Shown here: positions 1 to 7,826 of the stretch, piece after piece
How the letters are laid out: each line of letters begins with the position of its first letter
Numbering within the stretch: the stretch's first letter is position 1
Assembly: GCA_033764445.1 (NCBI GenBank)
Contig: JANRIZ010000063.1
Location: 1-24,403, forward strand
Direction of reading: 5' to 3'
Source of the DNA: JANRIZ01 sp033764445
GTDB taxonomy: Bacteria > Verrucomicrobiota > Verrucomicrobiia > JAWXBN01
DNA length: 24,403 nt
Program-made: the position numbers and the translations under genes
Notes under the pieces: model-generated
The model's database searches: none
What the model saw: only the letters and a program-made list of their open reading frames with translations
What the model was told of the DNA's origin: nothing

Positions 1-240
1 TGTGGAACACCCGTGGCCTGTGCGCGGGCGGGGGCGATGCCGGAGGTGCTGGGGGAAGCCTGTCTCTATTTTGATCCGATGAATATTGATGAGATGGCCA
101 ACGCGATCAAAACCATCGTCGAAGAGCCGGGGTTGCGGGAGGAGTTGCGACAAAAAGGTTTCAGCCAGGCCGCCCGTTATACATGGGAGAAGACTGTGAC
201 AGGTTTGGAATCGGCATTTCTTGAAGTCATGAGAAATTAG
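1..240 (+). CDS. Glycosyltransferase, GT-B fold (family 4-like), C-terminal fragment
   Basis: The reading frame is open from base 1 and ends at the stop at 238-240, so only the last 79 residues are in the window. The start of the fragment reads G-T-P-V-A, followed by the A-G-A-M-P-E-V-L-G-E-A stretch and then YFDP. This matches the C-terminal nucleotide-sugar-binding segment of family 4 glycosyltransferases, where the Glu of the PEV motif contacts the donor sugar nucleotide. The rest is the usual amphipathic C-terminal helix. By family such enzymes transfer a sugar from a nucleotide donor during LPS, O-antigen or exopolysaccharide assembly at the cytoplasmic face of the inner membrane. The following sugar-nucleotide reductase gene supports a polysaccharide locus extending upstream. 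The specific donor and acceptor cannot be told from this fragment. Confidence 0.85.
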   Translation, partial: CGTPVACARAGAMPEVLGEACLYFDPMNIDEMANAIKTIVEEPGLREELRQKGFSQAARYTWEKTVTGLESAFLEVMRN

Positions 241-241
241 G

Positions 242-270
242 TTTGCAGACAGAAAGTCGGCGGGTAGAAT
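242..270 (+). promoter_or_regulatory. Candidate sigma-70 promoter of the epimerase/reductase gene
   Basis: A TTTGCA element (242-247) and a TAGAAT element (265-270) are separated by 17 nt, 28 nt before the ATG at 299. The -10 agrees with the consensus in five of six positions and the -35 in four. Predicted from sequence only. Confidence 0.4.
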
Positions 271-298
271 CGCACCAATTTTTTCTGGGATCAAACGC

Positions 299-1171
299 AT
301 GAAATACCTGATTTTGGGTGGCAATGGATATGTGGCCTCCGCCTATACGAGAGCCCTGGCTGGAACGGGCATCCCATTCCGATGTGTGTCGCGTCGGGAG
401 GTCGATTATGCGGATCCCGGCGTGTTGGCGGATTATTTGCGCCAGCAGAGGCCCGCATTTTTGATCAATGCGGCGGGGTACACGGGCAAACCCAACGTGG
501 ATGCCTGCGAGAAATTCAAGTCGGACTGTCTGTTCGGGAATGCCGTGCTGCCGGGAATCATCCGCCAGGCCTGCGAGGAAACGGGGACGACGTGGGGACA
601 CGTCTCCTCGGGGTGCATTTACAGCGGCACCCGGCCGGATGGCTCAGGCTTTACCGAGGAGGATGCGCCCAATTTCTGTTTCCGCACGAACCACTGCAGT
701 TTCTACAGCGGTTCCAAGGCCTTGGGGGAGGAAGTGCTGGCCGGGGCGGAACGGTGTTATGTCTGGAGATTGCGCATCCCGTTTGACAGATTCGACAGCC
801 CCCGCAATTACCTGTCGAAACTGATGACCTACGACCGCATCCTGGATGCCACCAATTCCATCACGTGTCTGCCGGATTTCATTCGTACCACCCTGGATTG
901 TCTCGAACGGGGTGTGCCGTTTGGCGTTTACAATGTGACCAATCCCGGTTTTGTCACCGCCCGCGAGGTCATTGATATGATCCTCCGGGAGGGACTTGTG
1001 CAAAAGGAATTCAAATTTTTCACTGACGAGAAGGATTTTATGCAAAAGGCGGCGATCACACCCCGCTCCAACTGCATTCTGGATTCCGGAAAATGGATCC
1101 GTGCCGGACTGACGATGCCCGCCGAAAAGGAAGCGATCCGGTGGGCGTTGAAAAACTGGACCCGGGCGTGA
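299..1171 (+). CDS. NAD(P)-dependent sugar-nucleotide reductase, SDR/RmlD-like, resembling plant UER/RHM C-terminal domain
   Basis: A 290-residue extended short-chain dehydrogenase. The N-terminus carries a Rossmann glycine motif (GGNGYV, residues 8-13), and the catalytic pair is Y136-x3-K140. The segment NAAGYTGKPNVDACE (57-71) followed later by GCIYSG (105-110) and EEDAPNF closely resembles, as I recall it, the plant bifunctional UDP-4-keto-6-deoxyglucose 3,5-epimerase/4-reductase (UER1 and the C-terminal half of RHM). RmlD reductases of the dTDP-rhamnose pathway are more distant relatives. C106 sits where the epimerising Cys of GDP-fucose synthase-type enzymes lies, so a combined epimerase/reductase is possible. 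It probably makes a deoxysugar nucleotide such as L-rhamnose for the preceding glycosyltransferase locus. A weak GGGA lies 8 nt before the ATG. The substrate is inferred, not shown. Confidence 0.75.
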   Translation: MKYLILGGNGYVASAYTRALAGTGIPFRCVSRREVDYADPGVLADYLRQQRPAFLINAAGYTGKPNVDACEKFKSDCLFGNAVLPGIIRQACEETGTTWGHVSSGCIYSGTRPDGSGFTEEDAPNFCFRTNHCSFYSGSKALGEEVLAGAERCYVWRLRIPFDRFDSPRNYLSKLMTYDRILDATNSITCLPDFIRTTLDCLERGVPFGVYNVTNPGFVTAREVIDMILREGLVQKEFKFFTDEKDFMQKAAITPRSNCILDSGKWIRAGLTMPAEKEAIRWALKNWTRA

Positions 1172-1191
1172 GGCCGTTGTTGTGAAGACGC

Positions 1192-1220
1192 TTGGCAAAG
1201 GAATCCACATCCGGTAGAGC
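1192..1220 (+). promoter_or_regulatory. Candidate promoter of the ispF-tmk-holB operon, close to the start codon
   Basis: TTGGCA (1192-1197, five of six matches to the -35 consensus) is followed after 17 nt by TAGAGC (1215-1220). The ATG lies only 7 nt further on, so transcription from here would give an almost leaderless ispF message. The -10 match is modest. Confidence 0.35.
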
Positions 1221-1227
1221 AGGGGTT

Positions 1228-1707
1228 ATGTTTCGCACAGGAATCGGATACGATGTTCACGAGTTGGTGGTCGGACGCCCCTGCATTTTGGGAGGAGTCA
1301 ATATTCCCCATGAAAAGGGTCTTGATGGGCATTCCGATGCGGATGTCCTGATTCACGCCATGGCCGATGCCCTGCTCGGGGCGATGGGGGAGACGGATAT
1401 CGGCCATTATTTTCCCAATATCGATCCGAAATGGAAAAACGTGAGCAGCCTGGTGTTTCTGGAGGAGATCAAAACACTTGTGGACCGGAAGTACGCGGAT
1501 ATCTGCAACGTGGATGCCTGTCTGGTGGCGGAGGCGCCGAAAATCGCCAAACACATCCCGGCGATGAAGGAAAACATAGCCAAAGCCCTCAACATTCTTC
1601 CCTCTCAGGTCGGGATCAAGGCCACGACCAACGAAAAAATGGGATTTCTTGGACGGGGCGAGGGCATTGCCGCGATGGCCACCGCCCTGATTGCGATGAA
1701 AGGCTGA
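1228..1707 (+). CDS. ispF: 2-C-methyl-D-erythritol 2,4-cyclodiphosphate synthase
   Basis: A 159-residue protein, the normal length for IspF, which converts CDP-ME 2-phosphate to MEcPP with release of CMP in the non-mevalonate isoprenoid pathway. The metal ligands are visible as GYDVH (D9, H11) and H43, following the GHSDADVL signature (34-41). The C-terminal TTNEKMGFLGRGEGIA segment that contacts the cytidine nucleotide is intact. I chose the ATG at 1228 because homologues begin M-x-R-x-G-x-G-x-D-x-H. An upstream TTG at 1192 would add 12 residues without family support. A purine-rich AGGGG lies just before the ATG but too close for a good ribosome site. It heads a tight operon with tmk (10 nt gap) and holB. 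IspD is not adjacent. Confidence 0.96.
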   Translation: MFRTGIGYDVHELVVGRPCILGGVNIPHEKGLDGHSDADVLIHAMADALLGAMGETDIGHYFPNIDPKWKNVSSLVFLEEIKTLVDRKYADICNVDACLVAEAPKIAKHIPAMKENIAKALNILPSQVGIKATTNEKMGFLGRGEGIAAMATALIAMKG

Positions 1708-1717
1708 GAGAGGCACT

Positions 1718-2350
1718 ATGAACGGCGTTTTCATCAGTTTTGAGGGATCGGAAGGATGCGGCAAGACCACGCAGATTGAGCGTCTGGAGCAGCGGCTCAT
1801 CAGGATGGGCCGTCACGTCGTGGTGGTGCGGGAGCCCGGCGGAACGGCCGTGGGGGAGGAAATCCGCAATCTGCTGAAGTTCAGCAAGGCCAACCGGCTG
1901 CTCACCCCCGAATCCGAATTGTTGTTGTTTGCCGCCTCGCGGGCGCAACTGGTGCGGGAGGTGATCCGCCCGGAACTGGATCGCGGAACGGTCATTTTGT
2001 GTGACCGGTTTCTGGATTCCACAACCGCCTATCAGGGCGTGGCCCGGAGGATCCCCGCCGAGGACGTGTACGACATCAACACCTTTGCCGTGGATGGGTG
2101 CCTGCCGCAGCTGACCCTTTATCTCGATCTGGATCCGGCCATCGGATTCCAGCGTGCCCGGCGGCGACCCGCGCCCGTGGGGGTTGTGGACCGCATGGAG
2201 CAGGAGCCTCTGGAGTTTTACGAGAAGGTTCGTGCCGGTTATCTTGAGCTGGTACGGGCACATCCCCGGCGGATCAAACTTGTGGATGCCTCCCCTTCGC
2301 TCGAAACGGTGGAGGCCGCCCTCTGGGAAATTGTAAAACCGGTGCTCTAA
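1718..2350 (+). CDS. tmk: Thymidylate kinase (dTMP kinase)
   Basis: A 210-residue P-loop kinase that phosphorylates dTMP to dTDP for DNA synthesis. The Walker A is G10-x4-G15-K16-T17. The dTMP-binding REPGGT motif is at 38-43, DRF at 96-98 with the following STTAYQG at 101-107, and an Arg-rich lid at 146-150 (RARRR). Length and motif order are typical of bacterial Tmk. A GAGAGAGG ribosome site lies 4-10 nt before the ATG. The gene is 10 nt downstream of ispF and its stop is 2 nt before holB. The tmk-holB pair is a widely conserved arrangement that links dTTP supply to the replisome. Confidence 0.97.
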   Translation: MNGVFISFEGSEGCGKTTQIERLEQRLIRMGRHVVVVREPGGTAVGEEIRNLLKFSKANRLLTPESELLLFAASRAQLVREVIRPELDRGTVILCDRFLDSTTAYQGVARRIPAEDVYDINTFAVDGCLPQLTLYLDLDPAIGFQRARRRPAPVGVVDRMEQEPLEFYEKVRAGYLELVRAHPRRIKLVDASPSLETVEAALWEIVKPVL

Positions 2351-2352
2351 CC

Positions 2353-3351
2353 ATGCCCCTGACGGATATTCCCCATCAGCCTGCCGTCATTGACCAGCTC
2401 CAGCGCACGCTCAAGCTGGACCGGCTCGCCCATGCCTATCTTTTTGTCGGGGAAAACGGGGTGGGCAAGGAACTGACCGCCCGACGACTGGCCCAGGCGG
2501 TCAATTGTCTGGAGCAGTCCGGCGAAGGGTGCGGCCAGTGTGATTCCTGCCGACGGATCGAGGCAGGGGATCACCCCGATGTGTACTGGGTCCGTCCCGA
2601 ATCCAAATCCCGCCGCATTTTGACCGAGCAGATGCGGGGACTGGAGAAGGCCGTCTATCAGAAACCCCTGATGGGTCGAAAAAAAGTGGGGATACTGGTG
2701 GATGCCGACTGTCTGCAGGTGCAGGCTTCAAACGCCTTTCTCAAGACGTTGGAGGAACCTCCCGCCAATTCCCTGTTTTTGCTTCTGACAGAATCCCCGG
2801 AAAAGCTGCTGGATACGATCGTCTCCCGATGCCGCCGGGTGAATTTTGGGACGGTGCTCCAGGCCGAAACCGGAGAGCTGGAGAGGGAGGTGCTGAAGCT
2901 GATGCGGCAGTTCCCCGGGGGGAAATCGGTTCTGGATGTTTATGCGCTGCTGGCCGGGTTGCAGAGCCTCATGGAGCGGGTGCGCCAGGAGACCGAGGAA
3001 CGGGTCCGGGAACAGATGGATTTTTCCCAATACCGGGAGACCGCGGAGAAATCACAGCTCGACCGGATGGAGGAGGAGGTTGTCGCCCAGGTGGAGGCGG
3101 AGCGCAGGCGGGTGCGCGAACGGATATTAAAGGTCATGTACACGTGGAGTCGGGATATTCTGATGTGCGTCATGGACCGGGACGCATTGGTCCACGCGGA
3201 TCATGTCGGGACGATCCGGGAGAGGGCCACGGGAAGACTTCTGACGGATTGCCTGCATAATTTGCAGATACTGGACCAGTTGGCGGAGGACTTGGGCAGC
3301 AATGCCCAGGAGGCATTGGCCTTTGAGGTGGCCCTTTTGAAATTTCACTAG
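2353..3351 (+). CDS. holB: DNA polymerase III delta' subunit (clamp loader)
   Basis: A 332-residue AAA+ clamp-loader subunit. The N-terminal RFC/DnaX-type module has the Walker-A-like loop GENGVGKE (33-40), a zinc module with Cys at 52, 60, 63 and 66, a Walker-B-like ILVDAD (114-119) and the SRC motif at 158-160. The loop ends in GKE where an active ATPase has GKT or GKS, so nucleotide hydrolysis is unlikely, as is known for delta'. Residues about 208-260 form a highly charged helical stretch rich in Glu and Arg, after which the C-terminal collar domain is only weakly recognisable. DnaX is the other homologue, but this protein is too short and lies beside tmk, so delta' is preferred. The start overlaps the end of tmk apart from 2 nt, suggesting translational coupling. 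Confidence 0.88.
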   Translation: MPLTDIPHQPAVIDQLQRTLKLDRLAHAYLFVGENGVGKELTARRLAQAVNCLEQSGEGCGQCDSCRRIEAGDHPDVYWVRPESKSRRILTEQMRGLEKAVYQKPLMGRKKVGILVDADCLQVQASNAFLKTLEEPPANSLFLLLTESPEKLLDTIVSRCRRVNFGTVLQAETGELEREVLKLMRQFPGGKSVLDVYALLAGLQSLMERVRQETEERVREQMDFSQYRETAEKSQLDRMEEEVVAQVEAERRRVRERILKVMYTWSRDILMCVMDRDALVHADHVGTIRERATGRLLTDCLHNLQILDQLAEDLGSNAQEALAFEVALLKFH

Positions 3352-3382
3352 CAAACAGGGCAATATTTAATTTTCAAAAGCA

Positions 3383-3412
3383 TTGACCGCCCCCTCAATT
3401 CATGACTAATTA
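3383..3412 (+). promoter_or_regulatory. Candidate promoter of the TPR-protein gene
   Basis: The 98-nt gap after holB is clearly more AT-rich than its surroundings. TTGACC (3383-3388, five of six) is followed after 18 nt by TAATTA (3407-3412), 37 nt before the ATG at 3450. Confidence 0.4.
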
Positions 3413-3449
3413 TCCGAAACAACTTCATCAATAAATTCTTTCCCGACAC

Positions 3450-4841
3450 ATGATCAAGTCTGAAAACGAACTCCCCGCCGACCTGAAAACCCTCTATAAA
3501 CATGGGTTGAATGCGGCAGAGAAGGACAATTTTGATTACGCCATCGAAATTCTCCAGAATCTGCTCGAACGGGAACCCCGTTTTCTGAAAGCCCGCCAGA
3601 AGCTCCGTTCTGTCGCTGCGAAAAAATCCAAGGGTCAGAGCCGACTCAAACAACTGGGTTTGCAGCCCAAAATCCAGTATCTGGCCGCCACCGCCTCACC
3701 CAAAAAGGACCCGGTCAAGGCCATGGTGACCGCCGAGCAGATATTGGCACTTGATCCTTTTTGCAGGGCCGGGGCCGATCTGCTGTTTGAATCCGCCACC
3801 ACGTTGAACATGCCCGAAATTGCGGCCTTTGCCCTGGAAGCCTACAAGGAGGGCTCTCCCACGGACAAGGAGGTGCTTTTCAAGCTGGCAAACCTTTACA
3901 TGTCCCTTCATGAGGGCGAAAAGGCGGCCCAGGCCTATCAGGCGATTTTGAAAATCCAGCCCACCAATTCCGAGGCGATCAAGGGAATCAAGGATGCCAC
4001 CGCGCAGTCGACCATCAACAGGGGGGGATGGGAGGGGGCCAAATCCCATACCGACGTGCAGAAGGACAAGGGTGAATCCAAAACCCTGGAAGCCGAGGGC
4101 CGGCTGGTCCGCACCGAGGAGCAGATTCATCTGCTTTTGGAGGAGAACATCAGGAGAGTCCAGCAGGAGCCCCAAAATATCAACCTTTACCGCACACTGG
4201 CCGAGCTGTATTACGAGGTCAAGGACTACGACAATTCGCTGGCCTATTACAAGCATGTTTTCGAGCAGACCGGCAGCGTGGATGCGGCGATCCAAAGGAA
4301 GATGATGGAGATCCGGGTCCGCCGCTACAACAAGTGGATCAAGGAGCGGGAGGATTACATTACCGCCTATCCCCACAACCCGGATTGTGACCAGTACCAT
4401 CAGGAAATCGGTGATTACAAACTCGAGCGTGATGCCATGGTGCTTCGGTTTGCCGAGGAGCAGGTTGCCAAGTATCCCACGGACCTGGGGATGCGGTTTG
4501 ATCTTGCGGAGGCGTATTTCAAGTTGGGTCGGCTTGATGATGCCCAGAGGGAATTCCAGCGGGCCCAGGCCAATCCCAGCAAACGGCTTCAGACATTCAA
4601 CTACCTCGGACTTTGTTTTTCAGCCAAGGGCATGCCTGACATGGCGCTGACACAGTTTGTCAAGGCTGCCGAGGAGATTCCCACCATGGACGGCATGAAA
4701 AAGGAAATCCTCTACAACATGGGGCTCGAGTACGAAAAAATGGAGCGAAAGGTCGAGGCCCTGGACTGCTTCAAGCAGATTTACCAGGTGGATTTGAGCT
4801 ACAAGGACGTCAAACAACGTGTCGAGGCCGGATATCAGTAA
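3450..4841 (+). CDS. Tetratricopeptide-repeat protein, function unknown
   Basis: A 463-residue, largely helical protein without a signal peptide or membrane segment, so probably cytoplasmic. TPR-like units are readable at about 15-48 (AEKDNFDYAIEILQNLL), 140-173 (LFKLANLYMSLHEGEKAAQAY), 246-279 (LYRTLAELYYEVKDYDNSLAYY), 345-378 (LAEAYFKLGRLDDAQREFQRA), 380-413 and 420-453. A charged, low-complexity link near 190-225 separates two repeat blocks. TPR arrays bind partner proteins, so a scaffold or assembly role is the family expectation, but no specific partner is visible. The gene appears monocistronic with its own AT-rich upstream region, and no convincing Shine-Dalgarno sequence precedes the ATG. 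I do not recognise a named family. Confidence 0.85.
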   Translation: MIKSENELPADLKTLYKHGLNAAEKDNFDYAIEILQNLLEREPRFLKARQKLRSVAAKKSKGQSRLKQLGLQPKIQYLAATASPKKDPVKAMVTAEQILALDPFCRAGADLLFESATTLNMPEIAAFALEAYKEGSPTDKEVLFKLANLYMSLHEGEKAAQAYQAILKIQPTNSEAIKGIKDATAQSTINRGGWEGAKSHTDVQKDKGESKTLEAEGRLVRTEEQIHLLLEENIRRVQQEPQNINLYRTLAELYYEVKDYDNSLAYYKHVFEQTGSVDAAIQRKMMEIRVRRYNKWIKEREDYITAYPHNPDCDQYHQEIGDYKLERDAMVLRFAEEQVAKYPTDLGMRFDLAEAYFKLGRLDDAQREFQRAQANPSKRLQTFNYLGLCFSAKGMPDMALTQFVKAAEEIPTMDGMKKEILYNMGLEYEKMERKVEALDCFKQIYQVDLSYKDVKQRVEAGYQ

Positions 4842-4859
4842 CGCCGCTTTGCGCTTGTT

Positions 4860-4872
4860 TGATCCGGGATCA
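4860..4872. promoter_or_regulatory. 13-bp palindrome upstream of the Rrf2 gene
   Basis: TGATCCGGGATCA is a perfect inverted repeat around one central base and lies 27 nt before the TTGACA element of the Rrf2-type gene. It could be an operator. It is too short and lacks a T-tract to be a terminator for the preceding gene. Confidence 0.25.
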
Positions 4873-4898
4873 TCAGAACAGGATGGAATTCGTCTCAA

Positions 4899-4926
4899 TT
4901 GACATTCGGGGTTGTTCCGATAGGGT
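4899..4926 (+). promoter_or_regulatory. Candidate promoter of the Rrf2-family gene
   Basis: A perfect TTGACA (4899-4904) is followed after 16 nt by TAGGGT (4921-4926), 18 nt before the ATG at 4945. A GGAGGT at 4927-4932 lies 12 nt before the start and may be at the very 5' end of, or outside, the transcript. Confidence 0.45.
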
Positions 4927-4944
4927 GGAGGTCGTTTTTGGACC

Positions 4945-5409
4945 ATGAAAATCACCCAGGCAGCAGAGTATGGCATTCTTGGAGCCCTTTACCTGGCCAA
5001 ACAGGTCGAAGGTCGGCGGGTGATGATTGATGAGATTTGTGAAGTCGAGAAAATCCCCCGGAGTTTTCTGGCGAAAATATTCCAGAGCCTCTCCAAGGCA
5101 GGTCTGGTCAAGTCCCGTCAGGGAGCGGGCGGCGGGTTTCAACTGACAAAAAAGCCGGCGGAAATCACCGTGTTGGATGTTTTTGAGGCGATTGAGGGGA
5201 AAATGGCTTTTCAACGTTGTCTGGAGGAGGTTCCTGATTGTCTGCGGGTCGAGAGTTGTTCCCTCTGCGCCGTTTTTTCGGAGGCCCAAAACAAGGTGGC
5301 CGAGGTTTTTGCGCGGACAACCCTGCACGATTTGATGCATCCCCCGCCCACGGCTCCTCAGAAATATAGTGCCCGGAAGAAAAAAAACACCGAGCCAATG
5401 GCTCCCTGA
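4945..5409 (+). CDS. Rrf2-family transcriptional regulator, probable Fe-S sensor
   Basis: A 154-residue winged-helix regulator starting MKITQAAEYG, the standard Rrf2 N-terminus. The recognition region reads IPRSFLAKIFQSLSKAGLVKSRQGAGGGF (38-65), a hallmark of IscR/NsrR/CymR relatives. Four cysteines, C92, C99, C105 and C108, fall where IscR has its three cluster Cys and one His, so an Fe-S cluster is likely and all-cysteine ligation is possible. The family senses cluster status, NO, redox or cysteine supply. The C-terminal 25 residues are Pro/Lys-rich and look disordered. No isc or suf operon follows directly, but Fe-S carrier genes lie 6 kb downstream. A terminator ends the unit just after the stop codon. 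Confidence 0.9.
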   Translation: MKITQAAEYGILGALYLAKQVEGRRVMIDEICEVEKIPRSFLAKIFQSLSKAGLVKSRQGAGGGFQLTKKPAEITVLDVFEAIEGKMAFQRCLEEVPDCLRVESCSLCAVFSEAQNKVAEVFARTTLHDLMHPPPTAPQKYSARKKKNTEPMAP

Positions 5410-5413
5410 AAAT

Positions 5414-7774
5414 TCATCCATTTCTTTTTGCAGGCCCGGCAGACGCCGGGCTTTTTTTATGGACGTCGCCCCGGATCAGAAACCCGGAAAGTGCCAGACC
5501 CAGTCCCGCCAGAAGCAGACCCGGCAGAAGGGCATACGGGCGGTAGACAAGCTGCAGACGACCGTTTGATCCGGGGGGAAGAATGGTGGCGGGCATGACC
5601 CCCTGAACCAGATAGACGGGCAGTGGCCGACTGTCGAGATAGATGCGGTGGCCCGGAAACCAGGGTTGCCGGAACCACACCAGGCCGCTTTTGGTCTGAT
5701 CCCTGTTCTCAACCAGAGCCTGGCTGTGGTTGCGGAGCCGTTTTGAATCTGTGACCGTAACCGGTCCAAAGGCACGAAATCCCCCGGGTAAATCGAGCAA
5801 GTCATCTTTGTCAAAGGGGTTGGGCGGGGTCATTGAAAGAATGATCTGTCCGTGTAGAATGGGGTCAGCGGGGATTGAACGCTGTTTCCAGATGTAGGCA
5901 CCGGGGGAATGCTCCAAAGTGAGCCGGGGCAGTCTGGAGTGCCAGACATGCACGCGGTCCATCTTTCCAAATGCAAACCAGTCCTGGGAGCGGGAGAGGG
6001 AATATTCCAGATAGGGAGTGGCCGGATTGTCTGCAAGCAGGACCAGCCCGCGGATTCCGAAAGGCTTGAGAAAAGCGGTAAAATCGGCATCCGTGGCCCA
6101 CCGGATGATGTGTTCGGAGCCGATGACGCCGCAGTAGGCGGAACCGAAAACCACTTCGGTCCCCCTGGGATACAGGTTGCTGTAACCATTGACAACCTCC
6201 ACGGGATGGTTCAGGGAGGTCGAGCCGATCGGAAGCAGCAGCCGGTCATTGAGACTCATGTGATTGAAATGTTTGAGCGGCAAGTGGGAATCATAAACAA
6301 TCAGATAGGTCCGGTTTGATTCCAACAGACTTTTTTTCCCGGGCTCATGACCCAGACGCCATTGCAAATTCATCACCCCCTCGGGCAGGAGGAGATTCGA
6401 AAAAAACAGGGCGATCACCGAAAGCAACAGCCCCGCGTGGAGGCGGATGTGGATATTTTGATGCCATTGAAGAGCAAACCACAGGGCGGGAATGATCCAC
6501 AGGAGGAGTGTCAGATTCCAGACAGCCCCCTCCGGAAGTGATCCGAAGCCGGCCAGCAGGGTGGCTGTGCCGATGAGCAGCGCCAGGATTGCGGAAGCCC
6601 ACAACAGCAACCGGAGGGCCTGTGGACTCGAAAATACCCCGCGTTTTTTGAGGGCGTCCTGAACAATTCCCGCACCCCAAAGCAGGACGAATAAATGAAG
6701 GAAGGGCACAAACCGGATGCTCCAGCGAAAGGGCAGAGGTGTGGGGCTGACCAGTAACACGGAAAACATGACCGCCCCCAGCATCCATTTCCAGTGGTTT
6801 CGAAAGGTGGTGCGGCCGGCCATCAGGGTTCCCACCAGCAGCAGGCAGGGCAAAGCCATGCCCGCGTAGGAAAGGCTCAGCCGGGAAAGCGAGGAAAAAT
6901 AGGGACTCCCGTTTTCGAGCAGGGGCGTGAAAAGCGCTGCAAATCCGCGCCATGGAAAAAGGAATTCATGACTCCAGCCACGGATCGAAGTGCGGCTGCC
7001 CGCGGAGGCGTATTCCATCAGACACAGTAACGCGGGGGCCGCCATCAGGGAGCCGATCACCCCGGCGATGACACTTTCAAAAAGACAGGGCAGGCGGCGC
7101 CGGGAAAACAGGCCACACAAAAGATGCCAGGCGAGGCACACACCCATCCCCAGCATGATCAGAATCGATCCGGTGGCCAGGCAGGCCCCGGTGGTCAGGC
7201 CCGCGGCCACCAGCATCAATCCCCGGTGTTTTGCGTTGCGCCCGGCCTTGTTCAGAAAGTAGAGCGTCCACGGCACAAAGGCGAAGGCTTGCAGGTTGGT
7301 CATCCAGCTGGTGGCAAACCATTTGAAGACAAACGGACTGAGGGCCAGGCTGACCCCGCAGAAGAGTGACAGAGTATCATCCAATCCATGGCTCCGGGCC
7401 AGCAGGTACATGCCGCAACCGGTCAGACTCAAAAACGTGATGGCCATGAGCATGATCTGGGTTTCCGGATTGAGGGGAAGTCCGTAAATGGCCAGGACCG
7501 AAAAAAGGACCGGGGGATTCAGCACCCCCAGTTGCGTTTCTCCCAGGATGGCTGAAGAGGTCCATGAGTAGGGGGACAGGAAGGGCAGGGAATGTTCCTG
7601 CCAAACCGCCCGGGCCATGTCCCGATATATAGGGTCGGCCCCCACCTGGTTGTCATCATGGTAGAAATAGCCGGGTGTGAAAAAATTTGTCAGCAGACAG
7701 CCGAGTGTGATCAGAAGTGTTGTCCGCAACAGACCGCCGACCGCAGGGGAAAGAGTGTGGGGCTTGGGGAGCAT
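5414..7774 (-). CDS. YfhO-family polytopic membrane protein (GT-C-like)
   Basis: A 786-residue protein with about eleven hydrophobic helices, including approximately 12-32, 88-125, 135-155, 186-222, 235-255, 303-320, 329-345, 355-372, 387-410, 420-437 and 447-463. A large soluble domain (about 480-740) follows, then a last helix near 748-767. The first extracytoplasmic loop carries an Asp pair, FYHDDNQ (37-43), as in GT-C transferases. Near the end, WFPGHRIYLDSRPLP and later VYRPYALLPGLLLAG match the conserved C-terminal pattern of YfhO proteins, which in Gram-positives are implicated in glycosylating cell-wall polymers. A lipid-linked sugar donor is the family inference. No Shine-Dalgarno sequence is visible before the ATG at 7774, so the start is tentative. 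The last 15 or so codons are shared with the opposing terminator. Confidence 0.75.
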   Translation of the reverse strand: MLPKPHTLSPAVGGLLRTTLLITLGCLLTNFFTPGYFYHDDNQVGADPIYRDMARAVWQEHSLPFLSPYSWTSSAILGETQLGVLNPPVLFSVLAIYGLPLNPETQIMLMAITFLSLTGCGMYLLARSHGLDDTLSLFCGVSLALSPFVFKWFATSWMTNLQAFAFVPWTLYFLNKAGRNAKHRGLMLVAAGLTTGACLATGSILIMLGMGVCLAWHLLCGLFSRRRLPCLFESVIAGVIGSLMAAPALLCLMEYASAGSRTSIRGWSHEFLFPWRGFAALFTPLLENGSPYFSSLSRLSLSYAGMALPCLLLVGTLMAGRTTFRNHWKWMLGAVMFSVLLVSPTPLPFRWSIRFVPFLHLFVLLWGAGIVQDALKKRGVFSSPQALRLLLWASAILALLIGTATLLAGFGSLPEGAVWNLTLLLWIIPALWFALQWHQNIHIRLHAGLLLSVIALFFSNLLLPEGVMNLQWRLGHEPGKKSLLESNRTYLIVYDSHLPLKHFNHMSLNDRLLLPIGSTSLNHPVEVVNGYSNLYPRGTEVVFGSAYCGVIGSEHIIRWATDADFTAFLKPFGIRGLVLLADNPATPYLEYSLSRSQDWFAFGKMDRVHVWHSRLPRLTLEHSPGAYIWKQRSIPADPILHGQIILSMTPPNPFDKDDLLDLPGGFRAFGPVTVTDSKRLRNHSQALVENRDQTKSGLVWFRQPWFPGHRIYLDSRPLPVYLVQGVMPATILPPGSNGRLQLVYRPYALLPGLLLAGLGLALSGFLIRGDVHKKSPASAGPAKRNG
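5434..5458 (+). terminator. Rho-independent terminator of the Rrf2-family gene
   Basis: GCCCGGC (5434-5440) and GCCGGGC (5445-5451) form a 7-bp all-GC stem with a 4-nt loop, followed by seven T (5452-5458). The hairpin lies 24 nt after the Rrf2 stop codon. It also lies inside the last codons of the convergent minus-strand gene. Read on the minus strand it has no trailing T-tract, so it acts for the plus strand. Confidence 0.9.
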
Positions 7775-7826
7775 GGAGGCAGGGAGAGTCTGTGACTGAT
7801 CAAAGCTTCACGCCGACGAACCATCA

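Noticed and set aside
928..1800. 290-codon minus-strand frame across the epimerase end, ispF and the start of tmk
   Set aside because: It crosses three real plus-strand genes and lacks recognisable domains.
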